From Flavobacteriales bacterium (GTDB lineage: Bacteria; Bacteroidota; Bacteroidia; Flavobacteriales; UBA1820), in contig QALN01000006.1 of NCBI GenBank assembly GCA_003150615.1, positions 62,001 through 126,000 of the forward strand: 64,000 nucleotides of DNA, written 5' to 3'. Position 1 is the stretch's first letter. The number at the start of each line of letters is the position of its first letter. The notes below the pieces were generated by a model. It saw nothing but the letters and a program-made list of their open reading frames with translations, searched no databases and was not told the DNA's origin. The position numbers and the translations under genes are program-made. This document shows, in pieces, positions 27,071-36,577 of this stretch.

Positions 27071-28282
27071 TCATTCCCCGGTAAGCTTGCGTGCGGCGGC
27101 CGTGTCTATTTTTTTCCCGTCCCTGAAAGCTACGATGAATGCCGTTTTCGCCCCTTTGGATTTAGCCTGCGATAGTTGTTGCTGCGCTTTAGCGAAAGTG
27201 GATGTTTTCGGCATGGTGTATTTGTACATGCCGTTTTCGCGGTAATATTCCACGCTTTGGAATTTTCTGAGCGTGGGCTCTGTTTTCACATTTACCGTTT
27301 TTGGTGAGGAAATCAGCTGCACGCAGTAATATACTCCGCCGGAGTGTTCGCCTGCGGACGTTTTGTCGCCGGCAGGTTGTGTTTGGTTTACGTTTCCGGT
27401 CTGTTCTGCCATGATGGCATCGAAGTCAACCGGAGCGTTCGCTTTCGGGCCGTGCTGGCGGCTGTCGAAAAAGCGTACTTTGTATTTGCTTATGGCTTCG
27501 TAGAGCGACTGGGCCATTTGCTGCTGGCCTTTTTCCGAATGTAGGAAGTCTTCCTCTTCGGGGTTGGACAAAAAACCGAGTTCGACCAGTACGGCAGGGA
27601 CTACGGTGGCGTATGTGACGTAAAGCACGGCCTGTTTTACCCCCAGGTTTTTCCGTGATCCGGTATCTTCGAAGCCTTCCTGCGCCATGGTGGCCAGAGA
27701 AATACTGTTTTTGATCGTCGAGAATTGTTCGAGGCTTTTGCCTATATTCGACGCCAGGTCGGACGGATCGAAGTTTTTGTAAGTTTCCCTGTAGTTTTCT
27801 TCGAGCATCATGGCGGCATTTTCCTTTTTAGATATTTCGAGGTTTGCCGCCGCTTTCTGTGTGGCCATTACGTATGTTTCGGCTCCGCGCACGCGCGGGC
27901 CGTCGCGTTTGACGTTTTCTACCGAGTTGCAGTGTATGGATATGAAAATGTCGGCGTCGTTTTTATTGGCTGTGTTCACGCGGTCGATGAACCGGGGGTA
28001 AACGTCGGTGCGGCGCGTCAACAGTACCCGTACGTCGTCCATATTTTCGTTGAGTAATTTCTCCAGCTTGAGCGCTACTTTCAGAACTACGTGTTTTTCG
28101 TATATTTTCCTGCGGCCGGTCCCTACGGTTCCCGCATCGTGGCCTCCGTGTCCCGGATCCAGCACTACGGTGAATTTTTCGCCTCCTGCCGTGTTTTTTC
28201 CCTGTGCCGCAGAAGATTGTACGGTTGTAAGTAACAGGGAGGAAAGCAATGCCGCTTTAAAAAAAATATTCTTTAACATCAT
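27071..28282 (-). CDS. N-acetylmuramoyl-L-alanine amidase (Amidase_3) with C-terminal SPOR-like domain
   Basis: A 403-residue periplasmic amidase that cuts the bond between muramic acid and the stem peptide. Signal peptide MMLKNIFFKAALLSSLLLTT; Amidase_3 domain from about 37 to 265 with the zinc motifs VVLDPGHGGHDAG and ISIHCNSVE, and a glutamate in PAVLVELGFLSNPEE. The C-terminal ~80 residues are a SPOR-like domain shared with the protein at 23504. It heads the minus-strand run and is divergent from lptD. A second ATG codon follows the first. Confidence 0.94.
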   Translation of the reverse strand: MMLKNIFFKAALLSSLLLTTVQSSAAQGKNTAGGEKFTVVLDPGHGGHDAGTVGTGRRKIYEKHVVLKVALKLEKLLNENMDDVRVLLTRRTDVYPRFIDRVNTANKNDADIFISIHCNSVENVKRDGPRVRGAETYVMATQKAAANLEISKKENAAMMLEENYRETYKNFDPSDLASNIGKSLEQFSTIKNSISLATMAQEGFEDTGSRKNLGVKQAVLYVTYATVVPAVLVELGFLSNPEEEDFLHSEKGQQQMAQSLYEAISKYKVRFFDSRQHGPKANAPVDFDAIMAEQTGNVNQTQPAGDKTSAGEHSGGVYYCVQLISSPKTVNVKTEPTLRKFQSVEYYRENGMYKYTMPKTSTFAKAQQQLSQAKSKGAKTAFIVAFRDGKKIDTAAARKLTGE

Positions 28283-28421
28283 TTTATTTCAATGGCTCTT
28301 TATGGTGTATTGTGTTGTGTGTCAATTTGTTGGTTGCTGAATTGGCGTTTTTGCGGTTTGTGTGCGGTATTTTATTGCCTACATAAAAATCAAAGAAACC
28401 GATTAAGCCGTGAAATTTTGG

Positions 28422-28429
28422 TATTTTTG
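28422..28429 (+). promoter_or_regulatory. Candidate -7 box for lptD-ridA
   Basis: TATTTTTG fits TAnnTTTG; the start would be near 28436, about 60 bases before the TTG start of lptD. It lies in the 212-base gap between the divergent amidase and lptD. The -33 element is not evident. Confidence 0.45.
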
Positions 28430-28494
28430 AGCCTTGTAAGCAATCGGTATCGCATACTGGCCAAAGGTTCATACAAAAATATCACTAAATAAAG

Positions 28495-31233
28495 TTGTAC
28501 ACAAATACTAGAGGCATACTAACATTTATTTTAATGTTCGTCTCCTGCTGTTTTTTACCGGCTGTCGGTGCGACATGGCACGGGGCGGATACGGTATCCG
28601 CCGCCGTAGTCCCCGATGCGGATACGTTGCAGCCTCTGGCCCCGGCGATGCCGGATACGTCCCTTGCCAGGCTGGATTCCACGGCTTTGATAGGTATGGG
28701 TGATATGTTGAGCTACAACGATACCACGGCAACGGATACCTCGTCCAAAAAAGACAGGATACTGATGAGCGATGTCGAGTACAAGGCAAAGGATTTTTAC
28801 TACATAGACGAGGAGAAAAAACGGGCTTATTTTTACAACGAAGCCGAGATAAAATATGGGGATATAACCCTTTCGGCAGGATATATACTTCTGGATTACG
28901 GGCTTGGCATAGCTTATGCTCGTTCAATACTCGATTCGTCCGGCGTGCAGACGCAGAAACCTATTTTCATGCAGGGCGAACAGGCGTACGACGCTTACGC
29001 GATGGTGTACGATTTCAATACCAAACGCGGATACATAAAAAACGTGAAGACCGAACAGACCGAAGGTTACGGTGCGGGACGCAGCGTGAAAAAAGAAGGT
29101 GAGGATGTTTTCTATGCTTCCGATTTTTACTTTTCCACGGATGAAAAACTGCGCGGATGGATAGACGGCACAGGTGAGGAGACGGATTACTATATACGTT
29201 CTTCGAGGGTTAAGATGACGGCGGGGAAAAGCCTTGTGGCCGGTTTTTCACAACTTTATATCGCCGATGTGCCTACGCCGCTGGTGTTGCCGTTCGCATT
29301 TTTCCCTCTCAATACGTATCCGTCGTCCGGAGTGCTTCTGCCAAGTTACAATATGACCAACGACCAGGGCTTCGGGCTGGTCAATGCTGGATACTATTTC
29401 GTGATAAACGATTATCTGCACCTTCAGGTAAACGGCGACATATACACCAAGGGCTCGTGGGCTTTGCGTACTACGCTGAACTATTTCTGGAAGTACCATT
29501 TCAGCGGCTCGCTGAATTTCGATTTTTCTAAAGTGGTGTATGGCGAGATAGGGCTTCCGGGCTATACCAAAAGCAAACCGTGGAGACTTTCATGGACTCA
29601 TACGCAGGACCAGAAATGGTCGCCGGGCCTTACTCTTTCGGCGAGCGTCAATTTCTCGTCCCAGGGATATTACGAAAATTCGCTGGACCAGATGTATACC
29701 AATAACTACATAAACAATTCGGTAACGTCTTCGTCCATAAGCCTGGCCAAGTCGTGGGGCGCATCGCCGTTCAAGACCAGCCTTTCCATGACCCAGTCGC
29801 AAAACAACGCCCAGAATAGCATGTCGCTCACGTTGCCTTCGCTCGTGGTGACGATGAACCGTATATATCCGTTTAAAAAGGAGGATTCTGACGGCAAGAA
29901 ATGGTATGAGAAGATAAACATGCAGTGGACGATGAATGCCAAGAACACGATATCCAATATGCCGATAGATTCGTTCATGACCTCGTCCATGTTCAGCAAA
30001 TATTCCAAGATGAACGTTTCCCATAACATACCGGTAAGCGCTTCGTACAAGGTGCTCAAGTATTTCAACCTTGGTTTGGGAGTGAACTATACGGAAGACT
30101 GGTTCTTTAAAACCATCAAAAAACATTGGGATGATGACCAGGGTAAGGTAATCACCGATACCATACCTGGTTTTAAGGCCCTCAGGCAATTCAGCACTTC
30201 CGCATCGCTGACCACTATGGTGTTCGGTATGTTCAATATCAGCGAGAAAGGTAAATTGAGGGCCATAAGGCATGTGATGAGCCCTTCGCTGACATATACG
30301 TATTCCCCGGACTTTTCCACTTCGTTCTGGAATTATTACGACGCGGTACAGACAGGCGACCGTCTGGGGCAGATTATGTATTACTCGTATTTCGAAGGCA
30401 TGGGCGCCGGTTATCCCAGTTACGGCGGGATGAGCCAGTCGTTGTCGTTTTCGTTGGTGAATAATTTCGAAGCCAAAGTTGCGGACAAGACGGACTCCAC
30501 AGGAGTGAAGACGAAGAAAGTGAAACTGCTCGACAACCTCTCCACGAACGTGTCGTACAATTTTGCTGCCCAGCAGTTCAAATTGTCCACGATACCGGTG
30601 AGCGGAAGTACGTCGTTTTTCGATCGTCGTGTGGCACTGAATTTCAGGTTTAATTTCGACCCGTACAGGATAGAGAGGACATTACAGGAGAAGAAAAATA
30701 AGAATGATCCGGATGTGTACGTGACAACGCGTATAGACGAACTCGGAGCTCCAAGACTTACCGATGCGGGGGTTAATATGAACTTCAGCATTTCGTCTGC
30801 CGATTTCAACAAGAACAAAGGAAAGGCATCGGGAGATAATAACAATGGTTCGAATTCCGACTCGAACGGGAATTACGACAAGTACGGATATCTGGAATAC
30901 CTGCCTACGTGGAGCCTTTCGATGGGGTATACGTACACATATTCCAAACCGCTGGACAAGACTTCGATAACCAACTCGGTGTCGCTCAACGGCGAGGTGG
31001 GCTTTTCAAAGAACTGGAACATGTCGTTCAGCACGGGTTACGATTTCCAGGCCAGCAAAGTGACGGACCTCAGGTTCGGATTCGCACGCGACCTCAATAC
31101 GTGGCATATCACGCTTTCGTGGGCTCCTATTTCGTATTATTCGTCGTATAGCTTCTTTATCGGAGTGAAAGCTTCGTTGCTCAAAGATCTCAAGTACGAA
31201 CAGAACAAGAGTTACCGGAATTCCATTTTCTGA
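28495..31233 (+). CDS. lptD: LPS-assembly protein LptD, Bacteroidota type
   Basis: A 912-residue outer-membrane protein that should insert LPS/LOS into the outer leaflet. An N-terminal OstA-like beta-jellyroll (about residues 80-250; YKAKDFYYIDEEKKRAYFYN, GYIKNVKTEQTEGYG) precedes a long barrel with many aromatic strands. I chose the TTG at 28495: it gives a full signal peptide (MYTNTRGILTFILMFVSCCF), an in-frame stop lies just upstream (28486-28488), and the first ATG (28534) would halve the signal. A low-complexity Asn/Ser/Asp stretch lies about residue 775-795. RidA follows after 40 bases. Confidence 0.9.
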   Translation: MYTNTRGILTFILMFVSCCFLPAVGATWHGADTVSAAVVPDADTLQPLAPAMPDTSLARLDSTALIGMGDMLSYNDTTATDTSSKKDRILMSDVEYKAKDFYYIDEEKKRAYFYNEAEIKYGDITLSAGYILLDYGLGIAYARSILDSSGVQTQKPIFMQGEQAYDAYAMVYDFNTKRGYIKNVKTEQTEGYGAGRSVKKEGEDVFYASDFYFSTDEKLRGWIDGTGEETDYYIRSSRVKMTAGKSLVAGFSQLYIADVPTPLVLPFAFFPLNTYPSSGVLLPSYNMTNDQGFGLVNAGYYFVINDYLHLQVNGDIYTKGSWALRTTLNYFWKYHFSGSLNFDFSKVVYGEIGLPGYTKSKPWRLSWTHTQDQKWSPGLTLSASVNFSSQGYYENSLDQMYTNNYINNSVTSSSISLAKSWGASPFKTSLSMTQSQNNAQNSMSLTLPSLVVTMNRIYPFKKEDSDGKKWYEKINMQWTMNAKNTISNMPIDSFMTSSMFSKYSKMNVSHNIPVSASYKVLKYFNLGLGVNYTEDWFFKTIKKHWDDDQGKVITDTIPGFKALRQFSTSASLTTMVFGMFNISEKGKLRAIRHVMSPSLTYTYSPDFSTSFWNYYDAVQTGDRLGQIMYYSYFEGMGAGYPSYGGMSQSLSFSLVNNFEAKVADKTDSTGVKTKKVKLLDNLSTNVSYNFAAQQFKLSTIPVSGSTSFFDRRVALNFRFNFDPYRIERTLQEKKNKNDPDVYVTTRIDELGAPRLTDAGVNMNFSISSADFNKNKGKASGDNNNGSNSDSNGNYDKYGYLEYLPTWSLSMGYTYTYSKPLDKTSITNSVSLNGEVGFSKNWNMSFSTGYDFQASKVTDLRFGFARDLNTWHITLSWAPISYYSSYSFFIGVKASLLKDLKYEQNKSYRNSIF

Positions 31234-31273
31234 CACGATAAGAATATACCAACCTCAATAATCATAATCCAAT

Positions 31274-31654
31274 ATGAAACAGATAATATTTTCGGACAAT
31301 GCTCCCTCGCCGATAGGGCATTATTCACAGGCTGTAAAACACGGGCAGATGCTTTATATTTCCGGCCAGCTGGCCATAGATCCGGCTACTAACAAACTGG
31401 TTTCCGGTTCGGTTTCCAGTGAGACACGCCGTGTGATGGACAATATAAAGGCCATCCTCGAAGCTGCCGGCATGACATTCGAGAACGTGGTATATGCCAC
31501 GGTACTCCTGCGCGATATAAACGATTTTGAAAAGGTGAACAAAGTGTATTCGGAGTATTTCAACCAGGAAACGGCTCCGGCACGTGTCGCATATCAGGTA
31601 GCATGCCTGCCCAAGAACGCTTCCATCGAAATAACGATGGTGGCGGGCGAGTAA
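31274..31654 (+). CDS. ridA: RidA family enamine/imine deaminase
   Basis: A 126-residue trimeric cytosolic enzyme that hydrolyses reactive 2-aminoacrylate and related imines from PLP enzymes. Signatures: AVKHGQMLYISGQLAIDP and APARVAYQVACLPKNASIEI, with the catalytic arginine in PARVAYQV. Length is typical. Probably cotranscribed with lptD and ended by the strong hairpin at 31680. Confidence 0.95.
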   Translation: MKQIIFSDNAPSPIGHYSQAVKHGQMLYISGQLAIDPATNKLVSGSVSSETRRVMDNIKAILEAAGMTFENVVYATVLLRDINDFEKVNKVYSEYFNQETAPARVAYQVACLPKNASIEITMVAGE

Positions 31655-31679
31655 TACGGAAGGTGCGATTTTCATACGC

Positions 31680-31725
31680 GCGGAAGGAACTGCGGCATTA
31701 AGCCGTAGTTCCTTCCGCCGTTTTT
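31680..31725. terminator. Hairpin terminator overlapping the end of the RND permease gene
   Basis: Two 17-base arms (31680-31696 and 31702-31718) pair with a single G-U position around loop ATTAA, followed by CGTTTTT. It ends ridA mRNA. The stop codon of the converging RND gene (31698-31700) lies in its loop and the gene's last codons form the right arm, so one sequence serves as coding end and terminator. Confidence 0.75.
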
Positions 31726-34700
31726 CCCCCTCTCCGCACCCTTGCGGAAATGGTCGATGTTTTTTTGCAGAACCAACTCAGCAAGTGGCGGAAACGGTGT
31801 TTTTTGCCGCCGTGAGTGTTCTGTCCGTGTTCTCGTCCTATCCCCATGAATACCGGCAGGAAGAAGTATATGCCCACCAGCGACATCAGCAGTCCGCCTA
31901 TCGTCCCTATGGCCAGCGGATACCAGAACGCTTCTTTTGTCCCTATTATGAACGGTACGAAACCGAGTATGGTGGACAGTATGGTCAGCATTATGGATGT
32001 TATCTTCGAATTGAACGCTTTCTTGTAGGTGTCCATTCGGCTCATGCGGCATGTTTTGCGCAGGTTGTTGTAGTCGTTAAGGATGTATATGGAGGCGTTG
32101 ACCGTAATACCGCTGAGCAGTATCATTGCGGCGAAGCATCCCTGGTCCACGCGTATGTCGAAAAGGTAGAACGTGGCGAACAGGCCTATAAGGGATATCG
32201 GTATCACCATTATTACTGCAACCGGTTGCTTGAGCGAATTGAAAAGTATGGAACACAGGAAAAATATTATCACGGCGATAAGTCCCAGTACGAGATATTG
32301 CCCTGCGGATTCGTTCCAGTTCCAATAATTCCGGTCGTTTTTTATGGTGTATCCTACGGGGATTGTTTCCTTGAATTCTTCGATGTATTGTTTCAGTATT
32401 TTTTCGCCCGACTGGGGAGAACCGATATAATCGTACTGAAGTATCAGGTTGTATTGCTGGTCGGTCTTGCGTACGCTTTGCGGAGCCTGTCCTTTTTCTA
32501 TCGTGGCGAACGATGCCATTTTATACCGTATCGAGTCCATGTGCTGGACGGTGTTGTTCAGGTTCCATACGTCATAGGCGCGGCCTTGTTTCGATTCGAT
32601 ACGTACCTGTTCCATGTAGCTTTCTCCCTGTACGGAGGCGATATTGGCCGAACCGAGCATTGACGTGACGGAAGAGAGCAGGTTGGAGGGCGTCATGCGG
32701 GCTCGCACCAGTTCGAGATTGTCCAGTCCGAAGAAGTATTCCGAATAGTCGTTTTTCGTCCATGAGCGTTCGGAGGATATGTTGACTTCCTTTATACGCT
32801 GGTTGGTAAGAAGCTTTTCCTTGAATTGTTCGGCTATGGCCCAAAGTTGGTCATAGTTGTATCCGTTGAACGTTACTGTGATGTTCCCGGCCGATTCGGA
32901 TACGTTGTTGTTGAAACCGTCGCCAACGCCGTACACTCCCCAGCTGGCCCCTCCCAGTTCTACTGCTTTGGAAACGGCGTTGTCCTTCAGCATGTAGGGA
33001 AACGAACTGCGTTCGGCATCTTTGGTGAAGTAGATGCGTATCGATGCGCTTTGCGGGGATACGTTGGTTTGGAACTGGCGTATTTCGGGGAATCCGGTAA
33101 GGTAGCTCTCCATTTTCATTATTACCGCATTCATCTGTTCGAGTGTAGTGCCGCTTGGCATCGAGGCGTATATGTTCAGCGTCGTTTCTCCTCGCTCTCC
33201 TCCGTAGGAGCCTTTGGACACTTTGTCGGCGAACAGTCTGAGAGTGCCTCCCAGGGCCTTGTCGGCTATCGGCTTTATTTTCTCCTTGTAGTATTGAGAG
33301 CCAAGGGTGGCGTTGTATTTTTCCGCCCAAAAGCCTTCGCCTTTTATTTTTTCAGGCAGTTTGAATACCGGCAGACCGAAGGCCAGTACCATCAGTATCA
33401 CTGCCGGTACCCTAAAGCGGTAGATAAAACGCATTTGGGCCGAGAAAAAACGGTTGAAGTACGCGATGCGCCGTTTCCCGCGAAGGGGAGAATTGATGAT
33501 GAACGCAGGCAGGTGTTTTTTTATGGGCAGACGCAGTTTTTTTTCGTCGAAAATGCCCAGTTTGTCCATCAGGGCGGGCACGAGGAACAGCGCCGTGAAA
33601 AGCGATACGGCGAGATTTATGATTATTATCATAGAGAAATCCTCTAGCGATATGCGTACTTCCTCTGGCAGGAAGAACACGACGACTATGGCCGAGATGG
33701 TAGTGAGCGTCGCCGCCAGTATAGCCAGAAAAACCCTGAAATTGCGCCGGTGTTTCAGGTGGTCGGCCATCACGATCGTGTTGTCCATTATAAGTCCCAG
33801 CGATATGGTCAGCCCGGCCAGGGAGAAAAGGTGTATCTCGACACCGGCGAAATAATACAGGATAGCACCTATGGCCAGGTTGGCTATCATAGAAAAAGTT
33901 ATCATCGCCAGGTATCGGAAACTTCCGCTCACCACCAGTACGAAGAGCAGAAGTATGGCTATCGTAAGTCCGCTACGGAAATATATCTTATTCAGTTCGG
34001 CGTTGATGTACTCGGTAGCGTCGTAGGATAGACTGGTTTCGTAGCCTGGCGGCATTGCCTCTTTTAAACGTTCCATGGCCTCCCTGACCTGTGCGCCGAG
34101 TTTTATCTGGTTGGCGCTGTTTTCGGCATATACCCTCATGTACACGGTGTTAAGACCGTTTATGCGGTAGTACGACGTCGGTTTGCTCTCGCTGTGGCGC
34201 ACGGTGACGAGTTTGTCGAGAGTTATTATACGTCCGCCCACCATTTTTACCGGGATACTGCTTATGTCGGCCAGGTCGAACTTCTTTTCCGGCACTATGG
34301 CCATGCGTACCGTGAGGAAATCGCCTGAATCCGTGATTTCCGTACCCATGCCCAGGTGTTCTTTGCGTGTAAAAGCGGATACCGCCGAAGTGATGTCAGA
34401 GGGGGACAATCCGAGAGTTTCCAATTGGCGGCTGTCGTATTCGAGAACCCATTCCATAGGTGAGGCTCCTGATATTTCTATCATGTTGACCCCTTCGATG
34501 GACGCCAGTTCGGGACGTATGTTATTCTCGGCGTATTGCTGTATCTGGTACGGTGGCTGCGAAGCGTTTATCGTGTAGGTGAGGAACGGTATCCGGTCGG
34601 ACGATTCGGTCTCGGCATTTTTAGCATATATGACCGGATATGAGAGCCCTGCGGGTAGTTCGGGCCAGGCCTGACGTACGGCATTGGACACTTCGAAACG

Positions 34701-35006
34701 GGCTATGTCCATGTTGACCCATTTGTCGAACTTGAGCCTGATGTAGCTGTTGCGGCGTGTGGAATACGATGAGGATTCTATGCTCTTTACACCTTTTATG
34801 CGGGCGAACATGGCTTCCAGTTTGGATGTTACCTCGCTTTCTATAACGCGCCCCGATGCTCCGGTCATACTGTAACTGACCGTTATTTCAGGCAGTGTGC
34901 GGGATGAATTGAGCTTTACCGGCAACAGCGGCACGAAAGCTATGCCTATTATCACAAGGCATATTGAAAGCGTTATTATGGTAAACGAAGGAAACCGTTT
35001 ATTCAT
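31698..35006 (-). CDS. RND efflux permease (second of the operon)
   Basis: A 1102-residue inner-membrane RND pump, 12 helices with two large periplasmic loops. It starts RFPSFTIITLSICLVIIGIA and has the helix-4 motif SLGLIMDNTIVMADH. Compared with AcrB, Asp407 is kept, Asp408 is Asn, and the Lys940 position in helix 10 is Asn (GITVNASIYIL). It is slightly longer than AcrB (1049). The permease is the last gene of the adaptor-RND-TolC-RND run, 36 bases after tolC. The substrate is unknown; the second permease may pair with the first or act with the same adaptor and channel. Confidence 0.9.
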   Translation of the reverse strand: MNKRFPSFTIITLSICLVIIGIAFVPLLPVKLNSSRTLPEITVSYSMTGASGRVIESEVTSKLEAMFARIKGVKSIESSSYSTRRNSYIRLKFDKWVNMDIARFEVSNAVRQAWPELPAGLSYPVIYAKNAETESSDRIPFLTYTINASQPPYQIQQYAENNIRPELASIEGVNMIEISGASPMEWVLEYDSRQLETLGLSPSDITSAVSAFTRKEHLGMGTEITDSGDFLTVRMAIVPEKKFDLADISSIPVKMVGGRIITLDKLVTVRHSESKPTSYYRINGLNTVYMRVYAENSANQIKLGAQVREAMERLKEAMPPGYETSLSYDATEYINAELNKIYFRSGLTIAILLLFVLVVSGSFRYLAMITFSMIANLAIGAILYYFAGVEIHLFSLAGLTISLGLIMDNTIVMADHLKHRRNFRVFLAILAATLTTISAIVVVFFLPEEVRISLEDFSMIIIINLAVSLFTALFLVPALMDKLGIFDEKKLRLPIKKHLPAFIINSPLRGKRRIAYFNRFFSAQMRFIYRFRVPAVILMVLAFGLPVFKLPEKIKGEGFWAEKYNATLGSQYYKEKIKPIADKALGGTLRLFADKVSKGSYGGERGETTLNIYASMPSGTTLEQMNAVIMKMESYLTGFPEIRQFQTNVSPQSASIRIYFTKDAERSSFPYMLKDNAVSKAVELGGASWGVYGVGDGFNNNVSESAGNITVTFNGYNYDQLWAIAEQFKEKLLTNQRIKEVNISSERSWTKNDYSEYFFGLDNLELVRARMTPSNLLSSVTSMLGSANIASVQGESYMEQVRIESKQGRAYDVWNLNNTVQHMDSIRYKMASFATIEKGQAPQSVRKTDQQYNLILQYDYIGSPQSGEKILKQYIEEFKETIPVGYTIKNDRNYWNWNESAGQYLVLGLIAVIIFFLCSILFNSLKQPVAVIMVIPISLIGLFATFYLFDIRVDQGCFAAMILLSGITVNASIYILNDYNNLRKTCRMSRMDTYKKAFNSKITSIMLTILSTILGFVPFIIGTKEAFWYPLAIGTIGGLLMSLVGIYFFLPVFMGIGREHGQNTHGGKKHRFRHLLSWFCKKTSTISARVRRGGKTAEGTTA

Positions 35007-35042
35007 TTCGGCGTGTTTTATTTGGCCTTGTCAGACAGGGCT

Positions 35043-36560
35043 TTATTTCACTGTGTAGGAGTACATACGGTCGAAATCCCTGGATAACGACATACCTTTC
35101 TCGTAATCGAACAGGGTGAGTTTCTTTATCTTGGCATAGCTCTTCCAATAGTTGCGAAGGGAGGTTATGTAATTCGTCTGGGCTGTGTTCTGGCGGTTTA
35201 ACGCCAGAGTGAGGCTGTTTACGTCCACTTTGCCTATTATGAAACGCTGCATGGTACTGGAGTATGCTTCGCGTGCTACTTCGAGGGCTTCCAAGGCGCT
35301 TTTTATAAGTTCCTGCTGTATGTTGAAGTCGCTCACGGTCATGATAACTTCCTGTTCGAGCGATATTTTGTCTTGAGCAATGGATACTTTGGTCATGTCG
35401 TAGTTGCTGCGGGCGGTGTTGTATTTGCCTTTGGCTATGCCCCAGTCCACTATTGGTATGTTAAGCGATACGGAAATCATGTCCTGGCGTTTAAGATCGC
35501 GGTATGCGTCCCCGAAGGATTCCGCCGCCTGGTTGAAACCTACGCTGGCGCTAAGGTTGGCTGAAAAACGGCTTTCTATCTTCGCTTTTTGCATCCTTGC
35601 CTGCGCTTCGAGTTCCCTTTGGCGGAATTCCATCATCTGAGGGTTGTTTTGCATGGCGTAGGAAAGGGCTGTCTGCGGGTCTATGGTTTCAAGGGTGGGA
35701 AGGTCGGGAATGATGAGTTCTATGTCCGTGTTCTCGTCCAGGTTGAGGTACGATGTAAGGCTGAATTTGGCGCGTTTAAGTTCTATGCGCGCGTTTTCCA
35801 GTGTGTTGCGTGCGTTTATCACATCCAGGTTGAGAGTGAGCAGGTCCGATTTGGAAATGGCCGCTATGCTGTATCTCTGTTGCCCCACGGCGTAAAGCGT
35901 GTCGGCGTTGGCCAGGTCGTTTTCCGCGGTTTTGTAGTTCGTCTGGGCCATAACCAGGGCGAAGAAAAGTTCGGTTACGTTTTCGGAAATGCTCTCCATG
36001 TCGAACAGCAGATTGCGTTTGGCCGCTTCGTATTTTATAGGTTCGATTTTTTTATCCCAACGGAACTGGTTGTACCCGAACAGCGGCTGGTTGTATCCTA
36101 TACGTATAGGAGTGGTGCTGAATTGCTGGTAGTCTTCGTTGACCGAAGAAAAATTCTTGACGAAATCCAGATCCGTGTCTATATAGAAAGTACCTCCCAA
36201 CGGGCCTACGTTTTGCTTTACCGACAATCCTATGGCCGAGCTTATGGTCTGCTGAGGACGGTATTCTTCTATGTTGGTTTCCGAGTTGTACCTGAGTACG
36301 AAATTCTGATTGTACTTTATAGGAGTGGATGCTATGCTCAGCTGTGGCAGGTTCTGTGCTTTGTACGTACGGAATTCCCAGTACGAACCAAGGTATGTGT
36401 GCCGCGCACGGAATGCCGACAGCGAACTGTCGGTGGCTATCGATATGACATCCCTTAGAGAGAGTTTTTCGGTTGCGGTTTCGGTCATGGCGGGGGATTG
36501 TCCGAGTGCCAGTAACGGGAAAACCATCGGCAATATGATATACAGTAAACGTATTTTCAT
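35043..36560 (-). CDS. TolC-family outer-membrane efflux channel
   Basis: A 505-residue outer-membrane channel protein. Start chosen at 36560 (MKIRLLYIILPMVFPLLALG, a clear signal peptide); the open frame further upstream runs through the preceding permease gene in another frame and is not real. Typical OEP features: long alternating helices (YAMQNNPQMMEFRQRELEAQ, NARNTLENARIELKRAKFSL) and PIVDWGIAKGKYNTARSNY. It should complete a tripartite pump with the adaptor and permease. Gap to the upstream permease is 17 bases. Confidence 0.9.
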   Translation of the reverse strand: MKIRLLYIILPMVFPLLALGQSPAMTETATEKLSLRDVISIATDSSLSAFRARHTYLGSYWEFRTYKAQNLPQLSIASTPIKYNQNFVLRYNSETNIEEYRPQQTISSAIGLSVKQNVGPLGGTFYIDTDLDFVKNFSSVNEDYQQFSTTPIRIGYNQPLFGYNQFRWDKKIEPIKYEAAKRNLLFDMESISENVTELFFALVMAQTNYKTAENDLANADTLYAVGQQRYSIAAISKSDLLTLNLDVINARNTLENARIELKRAKFSLTSYLNLDENTDIELIIPDLPTLETIDPQTALSYAMQNNPQMMEFRQRELEAQARMQKAKIESRFSANLSASVGFNQAAESFGDAYRDLKRQDMISVSLNIPIVDWGIAKGKYNTARSNYDMTKVSIAQDKISLEQEVIMTVSDFNIQQELIKSALEALEVAREAYSSTMQRFIIGKVDVNSLTLALNRQNTAQTNYITSLRNYWKSYAKIKKLTLFDYEKGMSLSRDFDRMYSYTVK

Positions 36561-36577
36561 GGTGAGTAGTATGTGTT

